DNA from: Xenophilus sp. AP218F
GTDB lineage: Bacteria > Pseudomonadota > Gammaproteobacteria > Burkholderiales > Chromobacteriaceae
DNA length: 64,000 nucleotides
Assembly (NCBI GenBank): GCA_002213445.1
Contig: NJIE01000026.1
Location: 1-64,000 of the forward strand
Direction: 5' to 3'
Both the position numbers and the translations under genes were made by a program. Shown here piece by piece: positions 49,920 to 58,569 of this stretch. The stretch's first letter is position 1. Every line of letters starts with the position of its first letter. The notes beneath the pieces are model-generated. The model worked only from the letters and a program-made list of their open reading frames with translations, did not search any database and was not told the DNA's origin.

Positions 49920-51938
49920 ATGTCCGCTCCCCTGCTCAATCCGCCGCAACGCGCGGCCATCCATTACATCGACGGCCCCTTGCTGGTGCTGGCGGGCGCC
50001 GGCTCCGGCAAAACGCGGGTGATCACCTACAAGATCGCCCACCTGATCCGCGAATGCGGCATCCCGGCCCGCAACATCGCCGCCATCACCTTCACCAACA
50101 AGGCCGCGCGCGAGATGCTGGAGCGGGTGGGCAAACTGATGAGCTCGACCGAGCTGCGCGGCATCACGGTATCCACCTTCCACTCGCTGGGCATGCACAT
50201 GCTGCGCCAGGAGGCGACCCACCTCGGCTACAAGCCGCAGTTTTCCATACTGGACGCCTACGACGCCGGCAAGATCATTTCCGACATCCTCGGCACCACC
50301 TCCAAGGACGAGCTGCGCAAGGTGCAAAGCCAGATCTCGCTGTGGAAGAACGATCTGAAAACCGCCGACGAATGCCTGCTCTCGGCGCAGGATCAATGGG
50401 AAAGCATTTGCGCCAAAACCTACCTTGCCTATCAGGACACGCTCACCGCCTACCAGGCGATGGACTTCGACGACCTGATCCGGCTGCCGGTGCAACTGCT
50501 GCGCGACAACCCCGACGTCCTGCTCAAATGGCAGGGCAAGCTGCGCTACATGCTGCTGGACGAATACCAGGACACCAACACCTGCCAGTACCAGCTGGTG
50601 AAGCTGCTGTGCGGCGTGCGCGGCCAATTCACCGCGGTGGGCGACGACGACCAGTCCATCTACGCCTGGCGCGGCGCCAATATGGAAAACCTGCGGCTGC
50701 TGCAGCAGGACTTCCCGGCGCTCAAAGTCATCAAGCTGGAGCAGAACTACCGCTCCACCGCCCGCATCCTGCGCGCCGCCAACAGCGTGATCGCCAACAA
50801 TCCCAAGCTGTTCGAAAAGCAGTTGTGGAGCGAGCTGGGCCTGGGCGAGCCCATCCACGTCGTCCAGTGCAAGGACGAGGAGCACGAGGCCGAGGCAGTG
50901 GTGCAGCGCCTGCTGGCGCACAAGTTCGAACACCGCGCCGCGTTCAAGGACTACGCCATCCTGTATCGCGGCAACTATCAGGCGCGCATCTTCGAGCAGG
51001 CGCTGCGCAACCAGCGCATTCCCTATCAGATGGCCGGCGGCCAGAGCTTCTTCGACAAGCCGGAAATCAAGGACGTCATCGCCTACCTCAGGCTGATCAC
51101 CAATCCCGACGACGATCCGGCCTTCATCCGCGCCGTCACCACGCCCAAACGCGGCGTCGGCGCCACCACGCTGGAAAAACTGGGCGGCTGGGCAGGCCAG
51201 TACGCCAAGAGCCTGTTCGCCGCCGCCCATGACGCCGGCCTGCGGGTGCAGCTGCAAAACGCGCAGCTGGAGCCGCTGGAGCAGTTCTGCAACTTCATCA
51301 ACAACCTGCAATACCGCGCCACCCGCGAAGACGCCGGCCCTTTGGCGCTGGAAATGCTGCAGGCCATCGGCTATGAGGCCTGGCTGTACGATAGCGAGGA
51401 TAGCCCCCGGATCGCCGAGACCAAGTGGAAAAACGTGCTGGACATGGTGGCCTGGCTCGCCAAGAAGGGCTCGGAAGACGGCAAGAACCTGATCGAGCTG
51501 ACGCAGACCATCGCCCTGATCACCATGCTGGAAGGACGCGACGAGGGCGAGGTGGACGCGGTGAAGATGTCGACGCTGCATGCGTCAAAAGGCCTGGAAT
51601 ACCCGCACGTGTTTCTGGTGGGCTGCGAGGAAGGCATCCTGCCGCACAGCGAGTCGGTGGAGAACGGCATGATAGAGGAGGAGCGGCGGCTGATGTACGT
51701 CGGCATCACCCGCGCCCAGCGCAGCCTGGCGCTCACCTATTGCGTCAAACGCCGCCGCGCCGGCGAGTGGCTGTTCGTCGAACCCTCGCGCTTCATCGCC
51801 GAAATCGACGCCGCCGATCTGCGCCACTTCGGCAAGCCTAGCGCCGAGCCCATCGTCAGCAAAAGCGAAGGCAAATCCCGGCTGGCCAATCTCTCCGCCA
51901 TGCTGGCCGGCAAGGACAAGACGCTGGATCAGGGCTGA
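49920..51938 (+). CDS. rep: ATP-dependent DNA helicase Rep (UvrD/Rep family)
   Basis: 672 residues, matching Rep. Motifs are Walker A LAGAGSGKTRVIT (about 22), Ib TFTNKAAREM, II LLDEYQDTN (about 210-218), III AVGDDDQSIYAWRGA (about 235-249), IV NYRST and V STLHASKGLEYPHVFLVG (about 548-565). VGITRAQRS gives motif VI. It is a 3'-5' helicase of replication-fork restart. Start ATG 49920 (MSAPLLNPPQRAAI) is right for the family. It ends at a bidirectional terminator facing the LysR gene. Confidence 0.95.
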   Translation: MSAPLLNPPQRAAIHYIDGPLLVLAGAGSGKTRVITYKIAHLIRECGIPARNIAAITFTNKAAREMLERVGKLMSSTELRGITVSTFHSLGMHMLRQEATHLGYKPQFSILDAYDAGKIISDILGTTSKDELRKVQSQISLWKNDLKTADECLLSAQDQWESICAKTYLAYQDTLTAYQAMDFDDLIRLPVQLLRDNPDVLLKWQGKLRYMLLDEYQDTNTCQYQLVKLLCGVRGQFTAVGDDDQSIYAWRGANMENLRLLQQDFPALKVIKLEQNYRSTARILRAANSVIANNPKLFEKQLWSELGLGEPIHVVQCKDEEHEAEAVVQRLLAHKFEHRAAFKDYAILYRGNYQARIFEQALRNQRIPYQMAGGQSFFDKPEIKDVIAYLRLITNPDDDPAFIRAVTTPKRGVGATTLEKLGGWAGQYAKSLFAAAHDAGLRVQLQNAQLEPLEQFCNFINNLQYRATREDAGPLALEMLQAIGYEAWLYDSEDSPRIAETKWKNVLDMVAWLAKKGSEDGKNLIELTQTIALITMLEGRDEGEVDAVKMSTLHASKGLEYPHVFLVGCEEGILPHSESVENGMIEEERRLMYVGITRAQRSLALTYCVKRRRAGEWLFVEPSRFIAEIDAADLRHFGKPSAEPIVSKSEGKSRLANLSAMLAGKDKTLDQG

Positions 51939-51948
51939 GTCCGCGCAG

Positions 51949-51979
51949 AAAAACGCCCCGGCCTGGACCGGGGCGTTTT
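51949..51979. terminator. Bidirectional terminator between rep and lysR-type gene
   Basis: AAAACGCCCCGG (51950-51961) and CCGGGGCGTTTT (51968-51979) form perfect 12-bp arms around a 6-nt loop, with U/A tracts usable in both directions. Confidence 0.88.
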
Positions 51980-52004
51980 CACAAGCGGATGCCGACAGCT
52001 GCGA

Positions 52005-52970
52005 TCACGCCGCGCCCTGCGTCGCCGCCTTGCGTTTGGCGCTCAAATCCAAGCCCGGCAGATCGGCGACGATGTCCGGGTGATCGGCGAGCTTCTCCAC
52101 CATGAAATCGACGAAGACGCGCGTGCGCGGCGCGATGTGGTCGCGATGCGGGAAGCAGATGTAGATGGAGCGCTCCAGCGACACCATATCGGTCAGCACC
52201 GGCTCCAGCTCGCCGCTGCGGATCATGTGCACCACCTCGTGCCCCGGCAACTGCGCCACGCCCATGCCCAGGCGCGCCATTTCGGCTACGGCTTCCATCT
52301 CGTTCAGCGTATAGGTGCCGTTGACGTCGAGCGGAATGCGCTCGCCATTGCGGTCGAACTCCCACTTGAACAGGCGGCCGGAGGTCGGGAACTGGAAGTT
52401 GATGCAATCGTGGTTGCCCAGCTCCTCCGGCGACGTCGGCCGGCCATGCTTGTCCCAGTAAGACGGCGCCGCCACCACGTACAAGGGCATTTGCGCCAGG
52501 TTGCGGGCCACCATGCGGCTGTCGGGCATCATGCCGGAGCGCACGCCCACATCATAGCCATCCTCGATCAGATCGCTGAAATGATCGTCCAGGCCGAAAA
52601 ACACCCTGACCTTGGGATAACGCTGACAGAACTCGTCCATCAACGGCAGGATGAAGCGGCGGCCGAAGGAGTTGGGCATGCTCACTCGCAAATGCCCGGC
52701 CGGCTCGTCGCGGCTGGCCTTGAGCTGATTGATGGCCGAATCCAGATTGTTGACCGGGCCGCGGCACTGGGCATAAAAACGCCGGCCGTCTTCGGTCAAG
52801 GTCAGTTGGCGCGTGGTGCGGTTGAACAGGCGAACCTCCAGCTCCTGTTCCAGGCGGGCGATGCTCTGGCTGATGGCGGCGGGAGACACGCCAAGCTTGC
52901 GGGCTGCATCGGAAAAACTTCCATTCTCGGCGGTGGTCATGAAGACCATGAGCGCTTTCAACGTATCCAT
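52005..52970 (-). CDS. LysR-family transcriptional regulator
   Basis: 321 residues. The winged-helix HTH is at about 4-62: LMVFMTTAENGSFSDAARKLGVSPAAISQSIARLEQELEVRLFNRTTR (in blocks), the LysR signature. The remainder is a two-lobed effector domain with GHLRVSMPNSFGRRFILP starting near residue 93. It belongs to the CrgA/DsdC-like group by layout. Target and effector are unknown; the AT-rich region upstream of its start (53000-53060) could hold its operator. Confidence 0.9.
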   Translation of the reverse strand: MDTLKALMVFMTTAENGSFSDAARKLGVSPAAISQSIARLEQELEVRLFNRTTRQLTLTEDGRRFYAQCRGPVNNLDSAINQLKASRDEPAGHLRVSMPNSFGRRFILPLMDEFCQRYPKVRVFFGLDDHFSDLIEDGYDVGVRSGMMPDSRMVARNLAQMPLYVVAAPSYWDKHGRPTSPEELGNHDCINFQFPTSGRLFKWEFDRNGERIPLDVNGTYTLNEMEAVAEMARLGMGVAQLPGHEVVHMIRSGELEPVLTDMVSLERSIYICFPHRDHIAPRTRVFVDFMVEKLADHPDIVADLPGLDLSAKRKAATQGAA

Positions 52971-53586
52971 AGCGGGGATATTCCAGATTCGGCGGCGCAG
53001 GCCGGCAAAACGCCGACAGACGATGCCATCTAAATTATTAAGTAATTTTTCTTTAAAAAGGTTACACCAACTGTTGTCAACATTAAAGAAGACATTGTGA
53101 ATGTCGTCAATGCTTCTCGTCTGCCGCGCTTAACCCAGTCTTCCCCGAACCTTGCCGCATGCCTTGTTCGTCGCCCCGATTGCCAAGGCGAACGCATCTT
53201 ATCTGCCCAACACTTTATGCATTGCAATTATGCGCTTTAAACTATCCGCTTGCTATAGCTTTGTTTTGTTAAGAAACACATTTCAAAGCCCATGGGCTCC
53301 AGCCTCCGGCCAAAGCCAGGTTCAGCTTGCCAGCGGCATGTCAACACCCTCGCGCCAGTCTGGACGTGGAAAATTTCACATAGACCTGTAACCATCTGCA
53401 TCATCATCAATAAGAGCATGAAATACATATGAATTTATCACGAGATTTCATCACTCCAATTTGATATACTAATTGACAGGAAATACAACATTTCCCTTGG
53501 AAGCGGTTGCATGGCAACTGACATGCTTTAAGCATTCTGGCTAATATCCCATTCCGTGACCCCACAAGACCAAGAAAGACCAGCTC
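52971..53586. other. AT-rich intergenic region between lysR-type gene and cviR
   Basis: This 616-bp stretch holds no convincing gene. It is clearly richer in A and T than its surroundings, especially around 53029-53100 and 53400-53500. Notable items are a 12-bp palindrome AGCCCATGGGCT (53287-53298) and an extended -10 box near 53462-53470 upstream of cviR. It should carry the promoters of both divergent regulators. Confidence 0.5.
53462..53470 (+). promoter_or_regulatory. Possible extended -10 promoter of cviR
   Basis: TGATATACT contains TG-n-TATACT, an extended -10 motif, about 117 bp before ATG 53587. A good -35 hexamer is not evident, consistent with extended -10 use. No lux-box palindrome was seen here. 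Confidence 0.35.
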
Positions 53587-54384
53587 ATGGTGATCTCCAA
53601 GCCTGTTGCCGCAAGACCACTGCCAGTCGGCCTGACGTCCTCACAACAGTGGACTCTGCTTGAGTGGCTGCATCTGGTTGGTCATATCGAGACGGAAAAC
53701 GAGCTCAAGGCGTTTCTTGACTACGTTCTGACTCAGGCCCCCACCGAACATTTCGTGCTGGCGCTTGGCAGGTTGAATAGCCAGCATCAGATCCAGCGCC
53801 TGGAAAAGGTGCTGAACGTCAGTTATCCCAACGAGTGGCTGGATCACTATCTGCAAGAAAACCTGGCGCAGCACGATCCCATCCTGCGCATCCAGATCGG
53901 CCAGGGGCCGGTATTGTGGGAAGACCGTTTCAATCGGGCCAAGGGGGCGGAAGAGAAGCGCTTCATAGCAGAAGCCACCGAGTGCGGCATGGGCAGCGGC
54001 ATCACCTTCAGCGCCGCCTCCGGCCGCAACAATATCGGCAGCATCTTCTGCCTGGCCGGCAAGGAGTCGACGCGCAACGCCGCGCTGGTTTCCATGCTCA
54101 ACTGCCTCACGCCGCACCTGCATCAGGCCGCCGTTCGCGTCGCCAACCTCCCTCCCGCCGCCCCCAGCAACATGCCGCTATCCCAGCGGGAATACGATAT
54201 TTTCCACTGGATGAGCCGCGGCAAAACCAACTGGGAAATCGCCACCATCCTCAACATCAGCGAGCGGACGGTGAAATTCCACGTGGCCAACGTCATCCGC
54301 AAGCTCAATGCGAATAATCGTACTCACGCAATCGTTCTTGGGATGCATCTGACACTGTCACACCCTGTTGCATCGATTGAATGA
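53587..54384 (+). CDS. cviR: CviR, LuxR-type acyl-homoserine-lactone receptor
   Basis: 265 residues. The start MVISKPVAARPLPVGLTSSQ and the whole chain match my memory of Chromobacterium CviR closely. The AHL-binding domain covers about 20-175, with LNVSYPNEWLDHYLQ and QHDPIL typical of the ligand pocket. The LuxR HTH at about 195-255 includes LSQREYDIFHWMSRGKTNWE, ISERTVKFHVANV and IRKLNANNRTHAI. It binds C6- to C10-homoserine lactones and activates violacein, protease and chitinase genes. Its 3' end overlaps convergent cviI by 80 bp. A classical strong ribosome site is not visible. Confidence 0.95.
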   Translation: MVISKPVAARPLPVGLTSSQQWTLLEWLHLVGHIETENELKAFLDYVLTQAPTEHFVLALGRLNSQHQIQRLEKVLNVSYPNEWLDHYLQENLAQHDPILRIQIGQGPVLWEDRFNRAKGAEEKRFIAEATECGMGSGITFSAASGRNNIGSIFCLAGKESTRNAALVSMLNCLTPHLHQAAVRVANLPPAAPSNMPLSQREYDIFHWMSRGKTNWEIATILNISERTVKFHVANVIRKLNANNRTHAIVLGMHLTLSHPVASIE

Positions 54385-54958
54385 ACTCCGGCGTCACCAG
54401 GCTCCAGTCGAAACATCCGGCCATGGACAACACGCCGCCGTCCAGCGGCCGCGGCACGCCCACCGGCTGAATCGGAAATTTCAACGCGGCCAGGCGGCGA
54501 TACATCCGCGGCTCGACGACGAAATACATCCAGCGGATGCGATTCCAGGCCGCCCATTGCCAGAGGCTGAGATAAAGCAACTGCGCGGCCGCCGCAGCCG
54601 GACGGCCGCGCAAGGCCTGGCCATCCATGGCGAAGCGGGTAATTTCCGCGCTGCGCCTGCCCTTGACCAGCGTTTCGCCCGGCACCAGCAACCTCGAGAA
54701 CTCATGCTCCAGCATGAACGGCTCGCTTCCCAGGGTGAAACGCACGGAACCTACCACCTGCTTGCCGTGCCACAGCGCCAGGTTGTCCGAAAAGCCATCG
54801 TAGCGATCCGAATCCAGCCCATCGTCCCGCACCGGCACCCAGCCTAATTGTTCGCGAAACACCTTGTGCCGGAAGGCCAATTGTTGCTGTAATTCCTCGG
54901 GGCACGCCACTTGGCGCATCTGAAACTCACCTAACTGCAACGCATAAAAACACGGCAT
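54305..54958 (-). CDS. cviI: CviI, acyl-homoserine-lactone synthase (LuxI family)
   Basis: 217 residues. Conserved LuxI-type residues appear in FRHKVFREQLGW (about 28-39: R, F, W), DGLDSDRYD (about 44-52) and VGSVRFTL (about 69-76). SAEITRFAMD (about 102-111) contains the E-RF pattern of the acyl-ACP/SAM site. It makes the AHL signal for CviR from SAM and acyl-ACP. ATG 54958 is preferred: GAGG lies 6 bp upstream, while the ATG at 54964 touches it. The 3' end overlaps cviR antisense. A CviR-type dyad lies 67 bp upstream. Confidence 0.93.
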   Translation of the reverse strand: MPCFYALQLGEFQMRQVACPEELQQQLAFRHKVFREQLGWVPVRDDGLDSDRYDGFSDNLALWHGKQVVGSVRFTLGSEPFMLEHEFSRLLVPGETLVKGRRSAEITRFAMDGQALRGRPAAAAAQLLYLSLWQWAAWNRIRWMYFVVEPRMYRRLAALKFPIQPVGVPRPLDGGVLSMAGCFDWSLVTPEFIQSMQQGVTVSDASQERLREYDYSH

Positions 54959-54995
54959 CGCCATTCCTCTGTGTCATTGTTTTAAAAACAGGGGA

Positions 54996-55040
54996 AATGT
55001 AAAAGCGTGTCACATCCGCCGAATCTGTCCATTAGGACAG
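54996..55040 (-). promoter_or_regulatory. CviR-type lux box and -10 of the cviI promoter
   Basis: CTGTCC-ATTA-GGACAG (55025-55040) is a perfect dyad with 6-bp arms matching the CTGnCC...GGnCAG form bound by CviR. On the minus strand a TACATT -10 box (55001-54996) lies 23 bp beyond the dyad, so the lux box sits over the -35 position. This is the layout of LuxR-activated promoters and implies positive autoinduction of cviI. Confidence 0.8.
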
Positions 55041-55209
55041 TTTCATTTCAGCCATACGGGATCGGCGACTCCGCAAACCGCGAACCCGCCCAGCCATAGC
55101 GCGCCGCGTCTCCCTCCCCGCGCCGCGCAAGCTCCTCGCCCGAGGCCTCCCGCCCTGCAGAGGCCGCTCATTTTTGTTACAGTAGCCCCTTTGCCCCGTC
55201 CCCATCGCC

Positions 55210-56565
55210 ATGACTGCCTTTACCAGCTGCAACCCTGCCACCGGCGAGGTTGTCTACACCCGCCCGGCCTGGCCGGCGCCTCAACTTGCCCTCAGCATGC
55301 AAGCGTTGCAGCGGGCGCAGAAACGGTGGCGACAGCTTGACGTCGGCAGCCGCGCCGCCCAGTTGCTGGTTCTGGCCAACCTGCTGGCCGAGCGCCGCGA
55401 AGAGCTGGCCGCGCGGGTCACGCTTGAAGTGGGAAAACGCACCAGCGAGTGCCTGGCGGAAATCGACAAGTCCGTCCAGTTGATTCGCTACTACGCCGAA
55501 CTGGCGCCGGCGCTGCTCGCGCCGCAAAGCATCCCCACCCAGGCCAGCCGCAGCGGCGTAGCCTTTGAACCGCTGGGAACCGTGCTGGCGGTGATGCCCT
55601 GGAATTATCCGATCTGGCAGGTCTTGCGTTTCGCCATACCGGCGCTGATGGCCGGCAATGCCTGCATGGTCAAGCCTGCGCCATCCGTGCCGCAATCCAC
55701 CCAGCTGTTGCTGGACATCGCCGAAGCCGCGGGGCTGGATGTGCTCGACATCGCTTGGATCGAGCACGATCAAGTCGAAGAAGCCATCCATCTGGCCGAC
55801 GCGGTGGCGTTCACCGGTTCTACCCACACCGGCCGCGCCATCGCCGCCTTGGCTGGCCGCCATCTGAAGAAAACCGTGCTGGAGCTGGGCGGCAGCAACC
55901 CGTTCATCGTGCTGGCCGACGCCGATATCGCCGCGGCGGCCCGCGACGCCGCCCACTCGCGCTTTCGCGACGCCGGGCAGAGCTGCAACGCCGCCAAGCG
56001 CATGATCGTGGTGCCGGAAATCGCCGAGGCCTTCATCGCCGCGTTTTGCGCCGAAGCGGCCATGCTGCAGGCCGGCGATCCGCGCGACGCCGCCACCACC
56101 TTGTCGCCCTTGACCCGCGCCGACTTGCGCGAGGCGTTACACGCGCAGGTGCTGGATGCCTGCGCCAATGGCGCGGAACTGAAACTGGGCGGCAAAATGC
56201 CGGTCACGGCCGGCTTTTTCTACCCGGCCACGGTGCTGGACCACGTCAATCCGGCTTGCCGGGTTTACCACGAGGAAGTGTTCGGCCCGGTAGCCAGCAT
56301 CCTGCGCGCCAGCGACGAAGCCGACGCCCTGCGACTGGCCAACGATACGCCATTCGGACTCGGCGCCAGCATCTACAGCGCCAACGTCGCCCGCGCCTGG
56401 GGACTGGCGCGGGAAATCGAAGCCGGCAGCGTCTTCATCAACCGCCACACCAGCTCGGATTTGCGCCTCCCCTTCGGCGGGGTCAAGGCCTCCGGCTATG
56501 GTCGGGAGCTGTCGGAATTCGGCCTTTACGAGTTCGTCAACGTCAAGACCTACTGGCAAAAGTAA
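55210..56565 (+). CDS. NAD(P)-dependent aldehyde dehydrogenase, succinate-semialdehyde type
   Basis: 451 residues. FEPLGTVLAVMPWNYPIWQV (about 118-137), AFTGSTHTGRAI, VLELGGSNPFIVLADADIAA (catalytic Glu in LELGGSN, about 223) and AGQSCNAAKR (catalytic Cys, about 257) define the enzyme. The length and motifs fit the short Sad/YneI-like succinate-semialdehyde dehydrogenases. It converts an aldehyde to the acid with NAD(P). It is divergent from cviI; whether the lux box at 55025 also influences it is unknown. Confidence 0.88.
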   Translation: MTAFTSCNPATGEVVYTRPAWPAPQLALSMQALQRAQKRWRQLDVGSRAAQLLVLANLLAERREELAARVTLEVGKRTSECLAEIDKSVQLIRYYAELAPALLAPQSIPTQASRSGVAFEPLGTVLAVMPWNYPIWQVLRFAIPALMAGNACMVKPAPSVPQSTQLLLDIAEAAGLDVLDIAWIEHDQVEEAIHLADAVAFTGSTHTGRAIAALAGRHLKKTVLELGGSNPFIVLADADIAAAARDAAHSRFRDAGQSCNAAKRMIVVPEIAEAFIAAFCAEAAMLQAGDPRDAATTLSPLTRADLREALHAQVLDACANGAELKLGGKMPVTAGFFYPATVLDHVNPACRVYHEEVFGPVASILRASDEADALRLANDTPFGLGASIYSANVARAWGLAREIEAGSVFINRHTSSDLRLPFGGVKASGYGRELSEFGLYEFVNVKTYWQK

Positions 56566-56584
56566 ATCCGCGGCCCCATGCGCC

Positions 56585-56629
56585 AAGACGGCGGCGACAG
56601 ACGCAAAAAACGCCTGCCGCCGCCGTCTT
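56585..56629. terminator. Bidirectional terminator-like hairpin after aldehyde dehydrogenase
   Basis: AAGACGGCGGCGACAG (56585-56600) pairs with CTGCCGCCGCCGTCTT (56614-56629) with one mismatch. A short T run follows. It lies between convergent genes. Confidence 0.65.
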
Positions 56630-56659
56630 TGATTCTCCGCGCCGCCGCCGCTATCCAGT

Positions 56660-57001
56660 CTAGAGGCCGCCCCGCGACACAACCGACTGGCTGGCCGCCT
56701 TGAGCTGCTCCAGGCTTGCGCCCTTGCCTCCTCCTTGCTGCTCCAGGAAATAAACGAAGGCCAGGATCTCGGCCACCGCTCGATAAAGCTCCGGCGGAAT
56801 GTTCTTGTCCAGGTCCACCTGCATCAGCAGGGAAACCAGCTCCGGCGAATCATGCACGAAAACGCCGGACTCCCGCGCGCATTCGATGATGCGAGTGGCC
56901 ATCTCGCCGTAGCCCTTGGCGACGACGCGCGGCGAAAGCTGCCCCTCTTTGTAAGACAACGCCACCGCTGAGCGGCGCGCCTCATCCTGCGTCGGTTTCA
57001 T
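56660..57001 (-). CDS. FhlB-type protein (FlhB C-terminal-domain homologue)
   Basis: 113 residues. SAVALSYKEGQLSPRVVAKG (11-30), AREGVF-like CARESGVFVHDSPELVSLLM and IPPELYRAVAEILAFVYFL match the cytoplasmic domain of FlhB/YscU after the autocleavage site. There are no membrane helices and no NPTH motif. Such FhlB proteins can stand in for FlhB-CC and interact with the export gate during flagellar secretion. It overlaps the 3' end of fliK by 20 bp and is the last gene of the flagellar run. Confidence 0.87.
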   Translation of the reverse strand: MKPTQDEARRSAVALSYKEGQLSPRVVAKGYGEMATRIIECARESGVFVHDSPELVSLLMQVDLDKNIPPELYRAVAEILAFVYFLEQQGGGKGASLEQLKAASQSVVSRGGL

Positions 57002-58025
57002 GCTCTTTCACCACCAAACTGGCCAGCGTCAAACCGGCTGCGGCCATGCCCGCGTCCAGGCGCGCCGCATGGCTGGAAATCAACTCGCCGGTACTGTTTT
57101 CATCGGTCTGGAACGAAACCTGCACCGCCTGCCCTACCAGGCGCACCCGCACCGCCATGCCGCCCAGCGCGGGCAAATCCAGGGACAGGCTGGTGCTCCA
57201 GCCGACCTGCTCCTGCTCTCCTCGCGCCTGGCGCTCCGGGTCCAGCACTTCTTGTTCGATCTGCAACTGCATCGGTTGACCGGGCCACGCCATCGCCTGG
57301 AATTGCATCGTGCGATTTTCCAGCCCGTCCAGCTGACGCTGCACCAAGCCGCCCAGTTCCTGCATCTGGCTGCGGGCCGGCGCGGCGGACGCATGCTCGC
57401 CGCTCAACGCGCCGGCGTCGGGCTTGTGCATGGCGAAGCGGGCCTGCGGCTCCGCGCGCAGCTCCTCCGGCGTGCGCAAGCCGTGCGCCAGATCTTTGAG
57501 ATGGGATTCGTAAAACAGTCCGCTTTGCGCCACGCCCTTTTTCAAAGCATCCGCCATTTGCGCCGGCGTCTGCTCGCCGGCATTCAGCTGCAGAGGCTGG
57601 CTTTTGGCGCTGTCGCCAGTCGTCAGCAGATTGGTCAGGTAGCGCGATGCGGGGCTGAGCGCCACCGCCACCGAGCCATCCTTGGCCGGCGCGCCCTCTT
57701 GCGTCAGATCCTGCAGGGCCAAGGTCAGGGTCGGCTGCAGCGACATGACCTTGAGCTTGAGCGTGTCGCCGGATTGGGCGGGACTGCCTTCCGGCATGTT
57801 CAAGGTGAACAGGCTGTTCTTGATCAACACCGCCAGCTGGTTGTTGCCCAACTGATCCGCTACTTTGGCGGTCAGCAGCTCGCCCAGCTGCAACGGCGGC
57901 ATTCTCCCCGGCTGGGTCAGAACCTGCAGCAGAACGTTGTTGTCTACTTTGGCTTGCGGCAAGTTGCCGCCCGGCGGCAATGAGGCATTGCCGGGCAGGG
58001 GCGAAGACGGAATCGACGGAATCAT
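56982..58025 (-). CDS. fliK: Flagellar hook-length control protein FliK
   Basis: 347 residues, Pro/Gln/Ala-rich and low complexity at the N terminus. The C-terminal domain (about 235-335), with WPGQPMQLQIEQEVLDP, WSTSLSLDLPALGGMAVRVRLVGQAVQVSF and DAGMAAAGL, matches the FliK C-terminal domain that switches export specificity. It acts as the hook-length ruler at the export gate. It overlaps the DUF2802 gene by ATGA and fhlB by 20 bp. Pairing FliK with an FhlB protein is consistent with the FliK-FlhB switch. Confidence 0.83.
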   Translation of the reverse strand: MIPSIPSSPLPGNASLPPGGNLPQAKVDNNVLLQVLTQPGRMPPLQLGELLTAKVADQLGNNQLAVLIKNSLFTLNMPEGSPAQSGDTLKLKVMSLQPTLTLALQDLTQEGAPAKDGSVAVALSPASRYLTNLLTTGDSAKSQPLQLNAGEQTPAQMADALKKGVAQSGLFYESHLKDLAHGLRTPEELRAEPQARFAMHKPDAGALSGEHASAAPARSQMQELGGLVQRQLDGLENRTMQFQAMAWPGQPMQLQIEQEVLDPERQARGEQEQVGWSTSLSLDLPALGGMAVRVRLVGQAVQVSFQTDENSTGELISSHAARLDAGMAAAGLTLASLVVKEHETDAG

Positions 58026-58375
58026 GAAGTCGGACTATTGCGGTACAGGGATACGATCAGCTCGGCCTCGCTGCGGGAAATGCCGCAACGCGACGCTACC
58101 TCTGACGCGCTCAATCCCTGGCGTATCATTTCAATGGCCTGATTATACGGACTAAGCCCCGGCTCGGGCTGCGCCTGATGCTCCAACCGGGCTTGCAGCC
58201 GCGCCACATCGCGCTGCAGGGCGCTGATTTGCTGCTGTTGCTGATCCAGATACATGGTGGTCAAACTATCGCGCTTGTTTTCCAGCCGCTGCAGACGGAA
58301 ATAGAGATACGCGACAGCCGCCGCCAACAGCAGGCAAACCGTCACCATCAGATAAGGAAGGAATGCGCCGGCCAT
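58022..58375 (-). CDS. DUF2802 single-pass membrane protein
   Basis: 117 residues. One N-terminal helix (LMVTVCLLLAAAVAYLYF, about 8-25), a coiled-coil-like region (LQRLENKRDSLTTMYLDQQQ and beyond) and a C-terminal mini-HTH-like block GLSASEVASRCGISRSEAELI (about 89-109). DUF2802 proteins are found in flagellar clusters near fliK/flhB; role unknown. ATG 58375 was picked because GGGGAAG lies just upstream. Confidence 0.8.
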   Translation of the reverse strand: MAGAFLPYLMVTVCLLLAAAVAYLYFRLQRLENKRDSLTTMYLDQQQQQISALQRDVARLQARLEHQAQPEPGLSPYNQAIEMIRQGLSASEVASRCGISRSEAELIVSLYRNSPTS

Positions 58376-58569
58376 TGTGACTTCCCCTCGACGAAAACAA
58401 CTGGAGTGGCTCAGAGTCTGGCGGCAGGCGTGGCGTACAGGTCGAACTGTTCTTGCCAAGCCGTTTTCGGCCGCGACGCTTCAGTTTATGGCGAAACCGG
58501 ACGCAACCCAAGACAAAACAAAATTGGGAAACAGAAAACCATCGTGGAGACAAGCGCCTCTGCGCGGCC

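Noticed and set aside
49854-51581. 575-codon minus-strand frame opposite rep
   Set aside because: Antisense to rep with its complete helicase motifs; hydrophobic/His-rich low-complexity translation.
53152-53391. 79-codon plus-strand frame in the lysR-cviR spacer
   Set aside because: Composition is unlike the coding regions, with no motif and no ribosome site. More likely regulatory DNA.
52971-53586. Second lux box controlling cviR
   Set aside because: No CTGnCC...GGnCAG dyad was found in this spacer.
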